Below are positions 34,314 to 42,094 of a DNA stretch of 64,000 bases, piece after piece. The translations under genes and the position numbers were made by a program. Under the pieces are notes generated by a model, which saw only the letters and a program-made list of their open reading frames with translations, searched no databases and was not told the origin of the DNA. The stretch is from Verrucomicrobiota bacterium (GTDB lineage Bacteria; Verrucomicrobiota; Verrucomicrobiia; Opitutales; Opitutaceae): contig JAEWKR010000030.1 in the NCBI GenBank assembly GCA_023457715.1, positions 19,330 to 83,329 of the forward strand, written 5' to 3'. Position 1 is the stretch's first letter; each line of letters starts with the position of its first letter.

Positions 34314-34736
34314 ATGGCTCTCGCTCCCGCCCGCACCAAATATCGTAAATCGCAGAAAGGCTCCCGCGCCGGCAATGCGAAGCGTGGCAACACTCTCGCC
34401 TTCGGCGATTACGGCCTCCAGTCGCTGACCCGTGGTCCCATGACCGGCCAGCAGATCGAAGCGGCTCGTGTCACGATCTCGCGCCACCTCAAGCGCAAGG
34501 GTAAACTCTGGATCCGCGTTTTCCCGCACAAGCCCGTCACCAAGAAGCCCGCCGAAGTCCGCATGGGTCAGGGCAAGGGCCCGGTTGAGTTCTACGTCGC
34601 CGTCGTCAAGCCCGGCGCGGTCCTCTTCGAACTCGCCGGCGTGCCGCTCACCATCGCCAAGGAGGCGTTCCGTCTCGCCGATGCGAAGCTGCCGTTCCAC
34701 TGCCGCTTCATCAGCCGCGAAGGCGCCGCGGTCTAA
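34314..34736 (+). CDS. rplP: Ribosomal protein L16
   Basis: This 140-residue protein has TKYRKSQKGSRAGNAKRGNT, then RGPMTGQQIEAARVTISRHL and GKGPVEFYVAVVKPGAVLFE. These are typical of L16, which contacts tRNA at the A-site finger. Length is standard, and it is followed by rpmC as usual. Confidence 0.97.
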   Translation: MALAPARTKYRKSQKGSRAGNAKRGNTLAFGDYGLQSLTRGPMTGQQIEAARVTISRHLKRKGKLWIRVFPHKPVTKKPAEVRMGQGKGPVEFYVAVVKPGAVLFELAGVPLTIAKEAFRLADAKLPFHCRFISREGAAV

Positions 34737-34760
34737 TCCCAAACACCGCACGCACCCGTC

Positions 34761-34967
34761 ATGACTTCCAAGGAAATCCGCGAACTCTCCCTTACGGAGA
34801 TCGAAACCAAGCTCCGCGAAACCCGCGATCAGCTGCTGCAGCTGCGTCTGCGCAAGCATACCGGCCAGGTCGAGAAGACCCACGAACTGCGCACCCTGCG
34901 CAAGGACATCGCCCGCCTCGAAACCGAGCGCACGGCGAAAAAAGCGAAGGCTCCCGCCGCCGCCTAA
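34761..34967 (+). CDS. rpmC: Ribosomal protein L29
   Basis: This 68-residue helical hairpin protein reads MTSKEIRELSLTEIETKLRE and contains LRTLRKDIARLETE, as expected for L29 at the tunnel exit. A short Lys/Ala tail ends it. rpsQ follows after 104 bases that include half a foldback repeat. Confidence 0.95.
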   Translation: MTSKEIRELSLTEIETKLRETRDQLLQLRLRKHTGQVEKTHELRTLRKDIARLETERTAKKAKAPAAA

Positions 34968-35032
34968 ACCCAGGTGACTTGTGACCTACGGTTTCTGATC
35001 TGCCGGAACGGCGATCGAATCGGAGTCAGAGA

Positions 35033-35062
35033 ATCATAAGTCATAAATCATAAATCATAAAC
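35033..35062. repeat. Heptamer array, TCATAAA unit, with degraded left arm (rpmC-rpsQ)
   Basis: Four copies of TCATAAA-type units end 9 bases before rpsQ. A weak complementary arm (GACTTGTGACCTACGGTTTC, 34976-34995) can be seen, so this looks like an old or decaying foldback of the same family as 33068. Confidence 0.65.
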
Positions 35063-35071
35063 CACTCCGCC

Positions 35072-35440
35072 ATGTCTTCTGCCACTCCCGGCCAGCGCAG
35101 CGCGCGCAAAACCGTCGTCGGCGTCGTCTCCAGCCGCTCGGGCGACAAGTCCATCAAGGTCGTCGTTCCCTTCAAGACGCCGCATCCCCGTTACCACAAG
35201 GTCGTCAACCGCCAGACCGTGCTTCACGTCCATGACGAGAAGAACGAGACCCGCCTGGGCGACCAGGTCGAGATCATGGAGACCCGCCCGATCAGCCGCC
35301 TGAAGCGCTGGCGCGTGGTGTCCGTGCTGCAGAAGGCGGTCTCCGCCGAGGGTGCGATCTCCGAGACCGATGTCGCGGCGTCCGTCCCGACCAAGACGAC
35401 CAAATCCAACGAGGCTGCCCAGCCCGAGGCGAAGGCCTGA
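35072..35440 (+). CDS. rpsQ: Ribosomal protein S17 with C-terminal tail
   Basis: This protein has 122 residues. The S17 core reads RKTVVGVVSSRSGDKSIKVV, then HDEKNETRLGDQVEIMETRP and SRLKRWRVVSVLQKA. The family is usually 80-90 residues; here about 30 extra C-terminal residues form a Ser/Thr/Ala/Glu tail (TKTTKSNEAAQPEAKA). S17 is a primary 16S-binding protein. Confidence 0.95.
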   Translation: MSSATPGQRSARKTVVGVVSSRSGDKSIKVVVPFKTPHPRYHKVVNRQTVLHVHDEKNETRLGDQVEIMETRPISRLKRWRVVSVLQKAVSAEGAISETDVAASVPTKTTKSNEAAQPEAKA

Positions 35441-35474
35441 TCCCTCAAACCCTTAAACGACCAGGAGGCCTGCC

Positions 35475-35840
35475 ATGATTCAACTGCGCTCCATTCTCGA
35501 GGTTGCCGACAACACCGGCGCCCGCAAAGCCGCTCTCATCCAGCGCATGGGCCAACAGACGCCCGTCGCTCACGTGGGTGACATCGTCACTGTCCACATC
35601 AAGGAGAGCACCACTGACGCCACGGTGAAGAAGGGTGAGGTCGCCAAGGCCGTCGTTGTCCGCACCAAGGCTCCCATCCGCCGCGCGGATGGCAGCTACC
35701 TGCGCTTCGACAGCAATGCGATCGTCATCATCGACGCCACCAACAATCCCAAGGGCACGCGTATCTTCGGACCGGTCGCCCGCGAACTGCGCGCGAAGAA
35801 CTTCATGAAGATCATCTCGCTCGCTCCGGAGGTCCTCTAA
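35475..35840 (+). CDS. rplN: Ribosomal protein L14
   Basis: This 121-residue protein reads MIQLRSILEVADNTGARKAA and KKGEVAKAVVVRTKAPIRR, and ends in the conserved RELRAKNFMKIISLAPEVL. L14 contacts the 30S subunit in an inter-subunit bridge. A strong AGGAGG lies at 35463-35468. rplX starts one base after its stop. Confidence 0.97.
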   Translation: MIQLRSILEVADNTGARKAALIQRMGQQTPVAHVGDIVTVHIKESTTDATVKKGEVAKAVVVRTKAPIRRADGSYLRFDSNAIVIIDATNNPKGTRIFGPVARELRAKNFMKIISLAPEVL

Positions 35841-35841
35841 C

Positions 35842-36102
35842 ATGCAGAAATTTCACATCAAACGCGGCGACAACGTCGTGGTCATCGCCGGCTCCCAGAA
35901 GGGCAAGACCGGCAAGGTCATCGAGCTCCTCCCGGCCAAGCAGCGCGCCCGCATCGAGGGCGTCCAGATGATCAAGAAGCACGAGAAGAAGTCGGAGAAG
36001 AATCCCCAGGGTGCGATCACGGAGCGTGAAGGCTCGGTGCACGTCTCGAACCTGATGCTTCAGTCCGATTTCGACGCTTCGACCAAGCGCAAGAAAGCCT
36101 GA
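35842..36102 (+). CDS. rplX: Ribosomal protein L24
   Basis: This 86-residue protein has the KOW motif region KRGDNVVVIAGSQKGKTGKV and then GVQMIKKHEKKSEKNPQGAI, as in L24, an early assembly initiator. It is slightly short for the family. It is coupled to rplN by a one-base gap and separated from rplE by 172 bases with a foldback. Confidence 0.95.
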   Translation: MQKFHIKRGDNVVVIAGSQKGKTGKVIELLPAKQRARIEGVQMIKKHEKKSEKNPQGAITEREGSVHVSNLMLQSDFDASTKRKKA

Positions 36103-36106
36103 TCAC

Positions 36107-36188
36107 GTTGCAGGTTGCAGGTTTCAAGTTGCAGGCGGGAAACACCTTCTACTCGCGGTCTTGAAACCTGGAACTTGTAACTTGCCAC
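36107..36188. repeat. Foldback microrepeat, GTTGCAG heptamers (rplX-rplE)
   Basis: The left arm (36107-36136) has GTTGCAG, GTTGCAG, GTTTCAA, GTTGCAG in tandem; the right arm (36161-36188) is TTGAAACCTGGAACTTGTAA and continues. The arms pair with few mismatches across a 24-base loop. This unit is not used elsewhere in the window. Confidence 0.8.
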
Positions 36189-36274
36189 GGCTTGGCCGGT
36201 CCGGCTGAATCGTCCCTTTTCCCTATAGAAACATCCTCTTTTAAACCTGCGGTCGGTAATCGCGGGTCCATCAC

Positions 36275-36841
36275 ATGAGCTACGTCCCAACTCTCAAGAA
36301 ACTCTACGTCGAACAGGTCGTCCCTGAGCTGACGAAGTCCCGCGGCTACAAGAACCAGCATCAGGTGCCGAAGGTGACGAAGATCTCGATCAACACCGGC
36401 ATCGACGCCGAGGCGGACAAGAATCAGATCGCCGACATCGTGCGCGATGTCACCGCCATCGCCGGTCAGAAGCCCGTCCTCGCCAAGTCGCGCAAGGCCA
36501 TCGCCAATTTCAAGCTGAAGCAGGGTCAGGTCGTGGGCTGCCACGTCACCCTGCGCGGCACGGCGATGTGGGAGTTCCTCTACCGCCTGATCGCGGTGGC
36601 GCTGCCCACGATCCGCGACTTTCGCGGCATCCCGTCGAAGCTCGACGGCCAGGGCAACTACAACCTGGGCATCACGGACCATTCGATCTTCCCGGAAATC
36701 TCGCTCGAGAACGTGAAGAAGCACATCGGTCTTGATCTCACGATCGTGACCACGGCGCAGAACGACGACGAAGGCCGCGAGCTCCTCCGCCTGCTCGGGA
36801 TGCCCTTCCGTCGCACCGAGTCCGCTCCGAAAGCCGCATAA
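36275..36841 (+). CDS. rplE: Ribosomal protein L5
   Basis: This 188-residue protein has QVPKVTKISINTGIDAEADK, QKPVLAKSRKAIANFKLKQG and later GLDLTIVTTAQNDDEGRELL, typical of L5, which binds 5S rRNA. It is somewhat longer at the N-terminus than average. Foldback repeats flank it on both sides. Confidence 0.97.
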   Translation: MSYVPTLKKLYVEQVVPELTKSRGYKNQHQVPKVTKISINTGIDAEADKNQIADIVRDVTAIAGQKPVLAKSRKAIANFKLKQGQVVGCHVTLRGTAMWEFLYRLIAVALPTIRDFRGIPSKLDGQGNYNLGITDHSIFPEISLENVKKHIGLDLTIVTTAQNDDEGRELLRLLGMPFRRTESAPKAA

Positions 36842-36843
36842 CC

Positions 36844-36937
36844 ATTTACGATTTATGGTTTACGATTTCTGATTGGGCGATCGCCCGACCTGAATCGCCC
36901 GATTAAATCATAAATCATACCTCATAAATCATAAATT
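36844..36937. repeat. Foldback microrepeat, TTTACGA/TTTATGA heptamers (rplE-rpsN)
   Basis: The left arm (36844-36875) is TTTACGATTTATGGTTTACG and continues; the right arm (36903-36937) is AAATCATAAATCATACCTCA and continues. The centre adds GGGCGAT/ATCGCCC (36875-36889). It fills the whole gap before rpsN. Confidence 0.85.
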
Positions 36938-36943
36938 TCAGAT

Positions 36944-37249
36944 ATGCCCAAGACCTCCGCCATCGAGCGCAATAAGAAGCGCATCAAGTTGTCCGCGAAG
37001 TTCGCTGCCAAGCGGGCCGAGTTGAAGGCGACTCTCCTGAATCCCGCCACGACCGACGACGAGTTCTACGCCGCGCAGAAGAAGCTGCAGAAGCTGCCGC
37101 GCAATTCGTCCCCGGTCCGCATCCGCAACCGCTGCTCCATGAGCGGTCGGCCGCGCGCCTACAACCGCAAGTTCGGCGTCTCGCGCATCCAGTTCCGCGA
37201 ACTCGCGCTCGCCGGCAAGATCCCCGGCGTCGTCAAGTCCTCCTGGTAA
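36944..37249 (+). CDS. rpsN: Ribosomal protein S14, zinc-free long form
   Basis: This 101-residue protein reads MPKTSAIERNKKRIKLSAKF and ends RFGVSRI-like KFGVSRIQFRELALAGKIPG VVKSSW (read in two parts). It lacks the CxxC pairs of the short zinc form, so it is the C-minus type. The core contains RNRCSMSGRPRAYNRKF. It fits a pattern of zinc avoidance with the zinc-free S4 and the altered RpoC. Confidence 0.95.
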   Translation: MPKTSAIERNKKRIKLSAKFAAKRAELKATLLNPATTDDEFYAAQKKLQKLPRNSSPVRIRNRCSMSGRPRAYNRKFGVSRIQFRELALAGKIPGVVKSSW

Positions 37250-37257
37250 TCCAATCT

Positions 37258-37327
37258 GTTTTTACAGGAGGCAACGGAGAGAACAGAGCTCCTGCTCTCG
37301 GTTGCCTCCGTTTCCTCCTGTAAAACC
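37258..37327. repeat. Foldback repeat, GGAGGCAAC unit (rpsN-rpsH)
   Basis: The left arm begins TTTTACAGGAGGCAACGGAG (37260-37279) and the right arm ends GTTTCCTCCTGTAAAACC (37310-37327); a small GAGC/GCTC tip lies between. The first 21 bases of the left arm recur exactly, in inverse orientation, at 2080-2100, so this is a dispersed module and not only a local hairpin. Confidence 0.85.
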
Positions 37328-37399
37328 AAACCTGCCTTTTCACTCTTTCGCCTCCGGAAGTCGGATATGATCCGGCGGCCAACGAAGTAAACATCCACC

Positions 37400-37792
37400 A
37401 TGACCGATCCGATCAGTGATTTCCTCACGCGCCTCCGCAATGCGAGCAAGGCGCGCCTCGATGAATGCATCGCCCCGCATTCGAACCTGAAGGAAAGCGT
37501 CGCGAATATCCTCAAGGCTGAGGGCTATGTCGCCGACCATTCCACCGGGACCGACGCCCAGGGTCACAAGACCCTCGTCGTGAAAATGAAGTACGTCGAT
37601 GGCGCCCCCGCCATCACCGGCCTGAAGCGCGTCTCGACGCCGGGTCGCCGCCTGTACTTCCGCTACACCGAGATTCCGCGCGTCCTCAACGGCCTGGGCA
37701 TCGGCATTCTGTCGACGTCCAAGGGCCTGATGAAGGATGCCGACTGCCGCCGTAACAAGGCTGGCGGCGAACTGATCTGCAACGTCTGGTAA
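37400..37792 (+). CDS. rpsH: Ribosomal protein S8
   Basis: This 130-residue protein reads MTDPISDFLTRLRNASKARL, then KRVSTPGRRLYFRYTEIPRV and GIGILSTSKGLMKDADCRRN, typical of S8. In E. coli S8 represses the spc operon; no S8-like target site was recognised here. rplF follows after 12 bases. Confidence 0.97.
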   Translation: MTDPISDFLTRLRNASKARLDECIAPHSNLKESVANILKAEGYVADHSTGTDAQGHKTLVVKMKYVDGAPAITGLKRVSTPGRRLYFRYTEIPRVLNGLGIGILSTSKGLMKDADCRRNKAGGELICNVW

Positions 37793-37804
37793 GGAGCCAT
37801 CGCC

Positions 37805-38341
37805 ATGAGCCGCATCGGCAAACAACCCGTTTCCATCCCCGACAAGGTCAAGATCACCGTCACTGGTGAGACCGTGCTCGTCGAGGGCCCCAAGGGCAAG
37901 GTCCAGAAGACCTTCGCTCCCGCCGTGAAAGTGACCGTCTCCGACAAGAAGGTGACGTTTGCTCCCACTGAAGACTCCCGCTTCGCCAGGGCGATGTACG
38001 GCACCGCCCGTTCGATCGTCGCCGGCATGGTGAAGGGCGTGACCGAGGGTTACACCAAGGATCTCGAAATCCAGGGCGTCGGCTTCAAGGCCGCGCTGAA
38101 GGGCAAGCAGATCGACCTCGCGCTCGGTTATTCGCACCCGATCCTCATGGACATTCCTGAGGGCATCAAGGTGACGGTCACCGACGGCACGAAGGTTCGC
38201 GTCGAAGGCGCGGACAAGCAGCTGGTCGGCGCGGTGACCGCGGAGATCCGCGGCTACTACCCGCCGGAGCCCTACAAGGGCAAGGGCGTGCGCATCGTTG
38301 GCGAGCGCGTCCGCCGCAAGGAAGGCAAGACCGTCGCCTAA
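37805..38341 (+). CDS. rplF: Ribosomal protein L6
   Basis: This 178-residue protein starts MSRIGKQPVSIPDKVKITVT and has GVGFKAALKGKQIDLALGYS and the C-terminal PPEPYKGKGVRIVGERVRRK signature. It sits near the factor-binding site. A GGAG lies 11 bases before the start, within the short gap from rpsH. Confidence 0.97.
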   Translation: MSRIGKQPVSIPDKVKITVTGETVLVEGPKGKVQKTFAPAVKVTVSDKKVTFAPTEDSRFARAMYGTARSIVAGMVKGVTEGYTKDLEIQGVGFKAALKGKQIDLALGYSHPILMDIPEGIKVTVTDGTKVRVEGADKQLVGAVTAEIRGYYPPEPYKGKGVRIVGERVRRKEGKTVA

Positions 38342-38358
38342 GGCCGGGAGCAACACAC

Positions 38359-38721
38359 ATGAAGACAATCACCAAAGCCCGTCTCCTCCAGAACCGTCGC
38401 TGGCGCATCCGCAAGAAAGTGAACGGCACCGCGGCCCGTCCGCGTCTGGCCGTCCGATTCACCTCGAAGCACGTCTACGCCCAGCTGATCGACGACGATG
38501 CGGCGAAGACGCTCGTGTTCCTTTCCAGCCTGGATGGCGAACTGCGCAAGCAGAACCTCAAGGCGAACATCGCCAGCGCCAAGATCCTCGGCGTCGCTTT
38601 CGCCGCCAAGGCGAAGGCTGCCGGCATCGAGTCGGTCGTGTTCGACCGCGCCGGTGCGCCGTATCATGGCAAAGTCAAAACATTCGCCGACGCCGCGCGC
38701 GAAGGCGGCCTGAAATTCTAA
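38359..38721 (+). CDS. rplR: Ribosomal protein L18
   Basis: This 120-residue protein has RLLQNRRWRIRKKVNGTAAR, then PRLAVRFTSKHVYAQLIDDD and the C-terminal YHGKVKTFADAAREGGLKF. L18 binds 5S rRNA together with L5. The spacing to rplF and rpsE is short, as in a standard spc operon. Confidence 0.96.
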   Translation: MKTITKARLLQNRRWRIRKKVNGTAARPRLAVRFTSKHVYAQLIDDDAAKTLVFLSSLDGELRKQNLKANIASAKILGVAFAAKAKAAGIESVVFDRAGAPYHGKVKTFADAAREGGLKF

Positions 38722-38730
38722 ACCTACCGC

Positions 38731-39423
38731 ATGAGCACCGAACCCAGTTCCGATACCGCCCCGACCGCGTCCAACGCCCCCGTTGCCGCCGTCGTTCCCG
38801 AGGCGGCCCCGTCGCCCGCGCCGGAGCAACAGCCGGCGCCGGCGCGTGAGCAGCGCGCTCCGCGTGGTCAAGGCGGTTTCCGTGGCCAGGGTGGCCGCGG
38901 CCCCGGTGGCAATCGCGGCCCGCGTCGCGACAACCGCGATCAGCGCCAGCAGGAGGGCGATGGCCCGCAGATGATCGAGAAGGTCGTCTTCATCAACCGC
39001 TGCGCCAAGGTCGTCAAGGGTGGTCGCCGCTTCAGCTTTGCCGCCCTCGCCGTCGTCGGCGATGGCAAGGGCAAGGTTGGCATCGGCTACGGCAAGGCCA
39101 ACGAGGTGCCCGACGCGATCAAGAAGGGCACCGCGAACGCCCACAAGCACCTGGTGACCGTGAAGCTCAAGGGTGACACAATCCCGCACGACGTGCTCGG
39201 TGAGTACGACGGCGGCCGCGTGATGCTGAAGCCGGCTTCCCCCGGTACCGGCCTCATCGCCGGTGGCGGCGTCCGTGCCGTGCTCGAAGCGGCCGGCGTG
39301 AAGAACATCCTCACCAAGTCGATGGGTTCCTCGAATCACATCGCCGTGGTGCACGCGACGCTCGAAGGCCTGCGCAAGCTGCGCCTCGCGGAAGACATCT
39401 CAGCCACTCGCAAGAGCAGCTGA
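38731..39423 (+). CDS. rpsE: Ribosomal protein S5 with long N-terminal Arg/Gly extension
   Basis: This protein has 230 residues. The S5 core starts near residue 80 (MIEKVVFINRCAKVVKGGRR) and includes GYGKANEVPDAIKKGTANAH and GVRAVLEAAGVKNILTKSMG. The first 75 residues are Ala/Pro-rich and then a GGFRGQGGRGPGGNRGPRRD block. Typical S5 is about 165 residues. No good internal start precedes the core, and the ATG is 9 bases after rplR, so the extension looks real. rpmD (L30), which usually follows, is absent. Confidence 0.95.
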   Translation: MSTEPSSDTAPTASNAPVAAVVPEAAPSPAPEQQPAPAREQRAPRGQGGFRGQGGRGPGGNRGPRRDNRDQRQQEGDGPQMIEKVVFINRCAKVVKGGRRFSFAALAVVGDGKGKVGIGYGKANEVPDAIKKGTANAHKHLVTVKLKGDTIPHDVLGEYDGGRVMLKPASPGTGLIAGGGVRAVLEAAGVKNILTKSMGSSNHIAVVHATLEGLRKLRLAEDISATRKSS

Positions 39424-39427
39424 TTAC

Positions 39428-39528
39428 TGAACGTCGAACATCGAACATCGAACACTGAACATCGAACCACGAGCCCTTGGCTTGGGCCTTCGATGTTCGA
39501 TGTTCAACGTTCGATGTTCGATGTTCCC
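39428..39528. repeat. Foldback microrepeat, ATCGAAC heptamers (rpsE-rplO)
   Basis: The left arm (39428-39470) repeats CATCGAA/CACTGAA units; the right arm (39488-39528) repeats TTCGATG/TTCAACG units. A 17-base loop lies between. It occupies the place where rpmD normally lies. The same unit occurs as a single arm at 48741-48785. Confidence 0.85.
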
Positions 39529-39594
39529 GTTTGAACTTTTAAATCCGAGTTCCGGCCGCCACATCCGCGGCCGGGGCGCCAAAGAGGAAAGCAC

Positions 39595-40041
39595 ATGAAA
39601 CTCCACGAACTGAAGAACGTCCCCGGTGCGGTGCACCGCAAGAAGCGCGTTGGCTGCGGCGAAGGCGGCGGCCACGGCAAGACCTCCGGCAAGGGTGGCA
39701 AGGGTCAGACCGCCCGTTCCGGCGGCAGCATCCGCCCCGGCTTTGAAGGCGGCCAGATGCCCCTGTACCGCAAGCTGCCGCACCGCGGCTTCAACAACTA
39801 CAATCATCGCGTGCAGTTCGCCGTGGTGAATGTGAGCGACCTGTCGTCGCTCGACGCTTCGATCACGGAAGTGAACGCCGCGGTGCTGGCGCAGGCCGGT
39901 CTGCTCCGCGCCGACGAGCTCAGCGTGAAGATTCTGGGTGATGGTGAGCTCAGCCGCGCGCTGAAGGTCACCGCCGCCAAGTTCTCCGAGTCGGCCAAGG
40001 CCAAGATCGAGAAGGCCGGCGGCCAGGCGATCGTGGCCTGA
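39595..40041 (+). CDS. rplO: Ribosomal protein L15
   Basis: This 148-residue protein has the Gly-rich L15 N-terminal segment (KKRVGCGEGGGHGKTSGKGG) and then RPGFEGGQMPLYRKLPHRGF. It is a late-assembly 50S protein. Length is typical. secY follows after 115 bases with only a faint repeat (AGATCGTAAATCCAAAATCG, 40124-40143). Confidence 0.96.
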   Translation: MKLHELKNVPGAVHRKKRVGCGEGGGHGKTSGKGGKGQTARSGGSIRPGFEGGQMPLYRKLPHRGFNNYNHRVQFAVVNVSDLSSLDASITEVNAAVLAQAGLLRADELSVKILGDGELSRALKVTAAKFSESAKAKIEKAGGQAIVA

Positions 40042-40156
40042 GGCCACTGTTTGCGGTTCTGCGTTGGCGGCCGGTGTCCCCCGCAAGGTGGCACCGGACC
40101 CCGAGTTCCGACTCGCCAAGCGTAGATCGTAAATCCAAAATCGTACTTTCATCCCC

Positions 40157-41662
40157 GTGTTTTCCGCCTTCACGAATTCTCTGAAGATCCCGGAGCTGCG
40201 CTCCCGGATTTTTTATACGCTTTCATTGCTGTTCGTTGCCCGCGTCGCGGCCTACATTCCGCTTCCCGGCATCGATCCGGCCCCGCTCCAGCGCTTCTTT
40301 GCGGAGCAGAGTGCCGGGGGCAGCGGGGCCCTCATGGGCCTGTACAACATGTTCACGGGTGGCGCGCTGATGAAGGGCGCCATTGCGGCGCTCGGCATCA
40401 TGCCGTACATCAGCGCGCAGATCATTTTCCAGCTGATGACGGCCGTCGTGCCGTCGCTCAGCCGGCTGCAGCAGGAAGGCGACGTGGGGCGGCAGAAGCT
40501 CACCCAGTACGTCCGCTACGCCACGGTCATCATCTGCATCATCCAGGGCACGCTGCTGCTGCTCGCCCTCGATAATCCGAGTCAGATGTTCCCGGGTTAC
40601 GACATCGCGACGTATGGACCGATCGTGATCGTCTCCAAGTGGACGTTCATCGTCACCTCCGTGATCTTCATGACGGCGGCCACGCTGCTGCTGATGTGGC
40701 TCGGTGAGCAGATCACGCAGCGCGGCATCGGCAACGGCGTTTCCCTCCTGATCACGATCGGTATTCTCGCGGACGCCCCCGGCGCCGCGGCTCAGACTTA
40801 CCGCATGTTCTTCCGCCCGGTCGGTGCCGGCGCCAGCCTCGGTCTGCCGCAGGCCGTGTTGATGATCGCGCTGTTCCTCATCGTGACCATGGGCATCATC
40901 ATGGTGGTCCAGGGGCAGCGGAAGATTCCGGTCCAGTACGCCAAGCGCGTCGTGGGCAACAAGGTCATGGGCGGCCAGAGCTCATTCCTGCCGCTGAAGG
41001 TGAACTATTCCGGCGTCATGCCCGTCATCTTCGCGTCGGCCATTCTGCTCTTCCCGCAGCAGATCCTGTCTTGGGTGGGTGCGTCGTGGGACCTGAAGTT
41101 CCTGACCAATTTTTCCAATGAGCTGCTCCGCGGCAGCATCTGGTACTATATTTTCAACGGCGGCCTCATCCTGTTCTTCAGCTACTTCTGGGTGTCGGTC
41201 ATGTTCAAACCGATCCAGATTGCCGACGATCTGAAGAAGTACGGCGGCTATATCCCGGGCGTCCGTCCGGGTGAACCGACCGCGCAGTTCCTCGACTTCG
41301 TCATGACCCGCTTGACGCTCGCGGGCGCGATCTTCCTCACGATCATCGCCGTCATTCCGGACATCCTGCTGTTCAATATGGATGTCCCGGCGCGCATCGC
41401 CTACTTCTTCGGCGGCACCGGCATGCTCATCACCGTGGGTGTCATTCTCGACACCATGCGGCAGGTGGAGACGTTCCTGCTCCAGCGTCACTACGACGGG
41501 TTCCTCCGCAAGGGGCGCCTCCGGGCGCGCAGTGCCAACCCGCAGCAGGGTGCCATTGGCGAGGCTCTGAGCCAGGACGCCGTGATGAAGATCGCGCTCC
41601 CGATGCTCGGCCTGCTGCTTCTCGGCACGTCGATCGCTGCGTATAAGCATTTCTTCAATTAG
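40157..41662 (+). CDS. secY: Protein translocase subunit SecY
   Basis: This 501-residue channel protein has ten predicted membrane segments. Landmarks are RVAAYIPLPGID, the plug/TM2b region MFTGGALMKGAIAALGIMPY, RGIGNGVSLLITIGI and the cytosolic loop GQRKIPVQYAKRVVG. TM10 is followed by a C-terminal extension. Typical SecY is about 440 residues; the extra length is in the loops after TM1 and TM7 and at the end. The start is GTG at 40157. It pairs with SecE (14424). Confidence 0.96.
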   Translation: MFSAFTNSLKIPELRSRIFYTLSLLFVARVAAYIPLPGIDPAPLQRFFAEQSAGGSGALMGLYNMFTGGALMKGAIAALGIMPYISAQIIFQLMTAVVPSLSRLQQEGDVGRQKLTQYVRYATVIICIIQGTLLLLALDNPSQMFPGYDIATYGPIVIVSKWTFIVTSVIFMTAATLLLMWLGEQITQRGIGNGVSLLITIGILADAPGAAAQTYRMFFRPVGAGASLGLPQAVLMIALFLIVTMGIIMVVQGQRKIPVQYAKRVVGNKVMGGQSSFLPLKVNYSGVMPVIFASAILLFPQQILSWVGASWDLKFLTNFSNELLRGSIWYYIFNGGLILFFSYFWVSVMFKPIQIADDLKKYGGYIPGVRPGEPTAQFLDFVMTRLTLAGAIFLTIIAVIPDILLFNMDVPARIAYFFGGTGMLITVGVILDTMRQVETFLLQRHYDGFLRKGRLRARSANPQQGAIGEALSQDAVMKIALPMLGLLLLGTSIAAYKHFFN

Positions 41663-41680
41663 TTCTTTACTTCGGCGGCG

Positions 41681-42094
41681 ATGGGTGGCATTTCCGACCC
41701 CTTTGCTGGTTTCGGCCCCATCGCCAAAGCCAAGTTTGTGATCCTCGGTTCCTCGGACCTTCTGTTGAACCGACTCTGTTCTTTGAATTTAGAGCACGTC
41801 TCCCCGGCCCGTCTGCAAGGTCCGGGGATTTCGCGCCGCCCGGCTACCGCCGCGGCGGAGGAAGCAGCCACGCTGGCGCTCATGCGCCGCTGGTTCTTCA
41901 CGCGTAAACCTGATGCGGGTTTTTTCCTCACGGACTTCCCGGCTACGCTGCTCCAAGCCAAGGTGTTCGATGAATGGCTCGAGGCCCGGGATGAAGCGCT
42001 GAATGGCGCGATCGTCGCCGGCGAATTCGGGCCCGTCGCTCACCATTATCGTACGCTCGGCCTCGCACTCGAGGCCGGCGACCTCGCCGCATGA
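41681..42094 (+). CDS. Adenylate-kinase-like remnant without P-loop
   Basis: This 137-residue ORF sits between secY and map, exactly where adk lies in most bacteria. Its first part (KFVILGSS) matches the first strand of adenylate kinase but lacks the GxxGxGK(G)T loop. Its middle (LMRRWFFTRKPDAGFFLTDF then PATLLQAKVFDEWL) aligns with the Adk segment ending GFLLDGFPRT..QA. The catalytic Arg of DGFPRT is Ala. The LID and its Arg residues are missing, and normal Adk is about 215 residues. It overlaps the map start (ATGA), so it is still translated in frame. I infer an enzymatically dead Adk descendant, possibly with a structural or regulatory role; a wholly different family is the alternative. 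Confidence 0.6.
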   Translation: MGGISDPFAGFGPIAKAKFVILGSSDLLLNRLCSLNLEHVSPARLQGPGISRRPATAAAEEAATLALMRRWFFTRKPDAGFFLTDFPATLLQAKVFDEWLEARDEALNGAIVAGEFGPVAHHYRTLGLALEAGDLAA

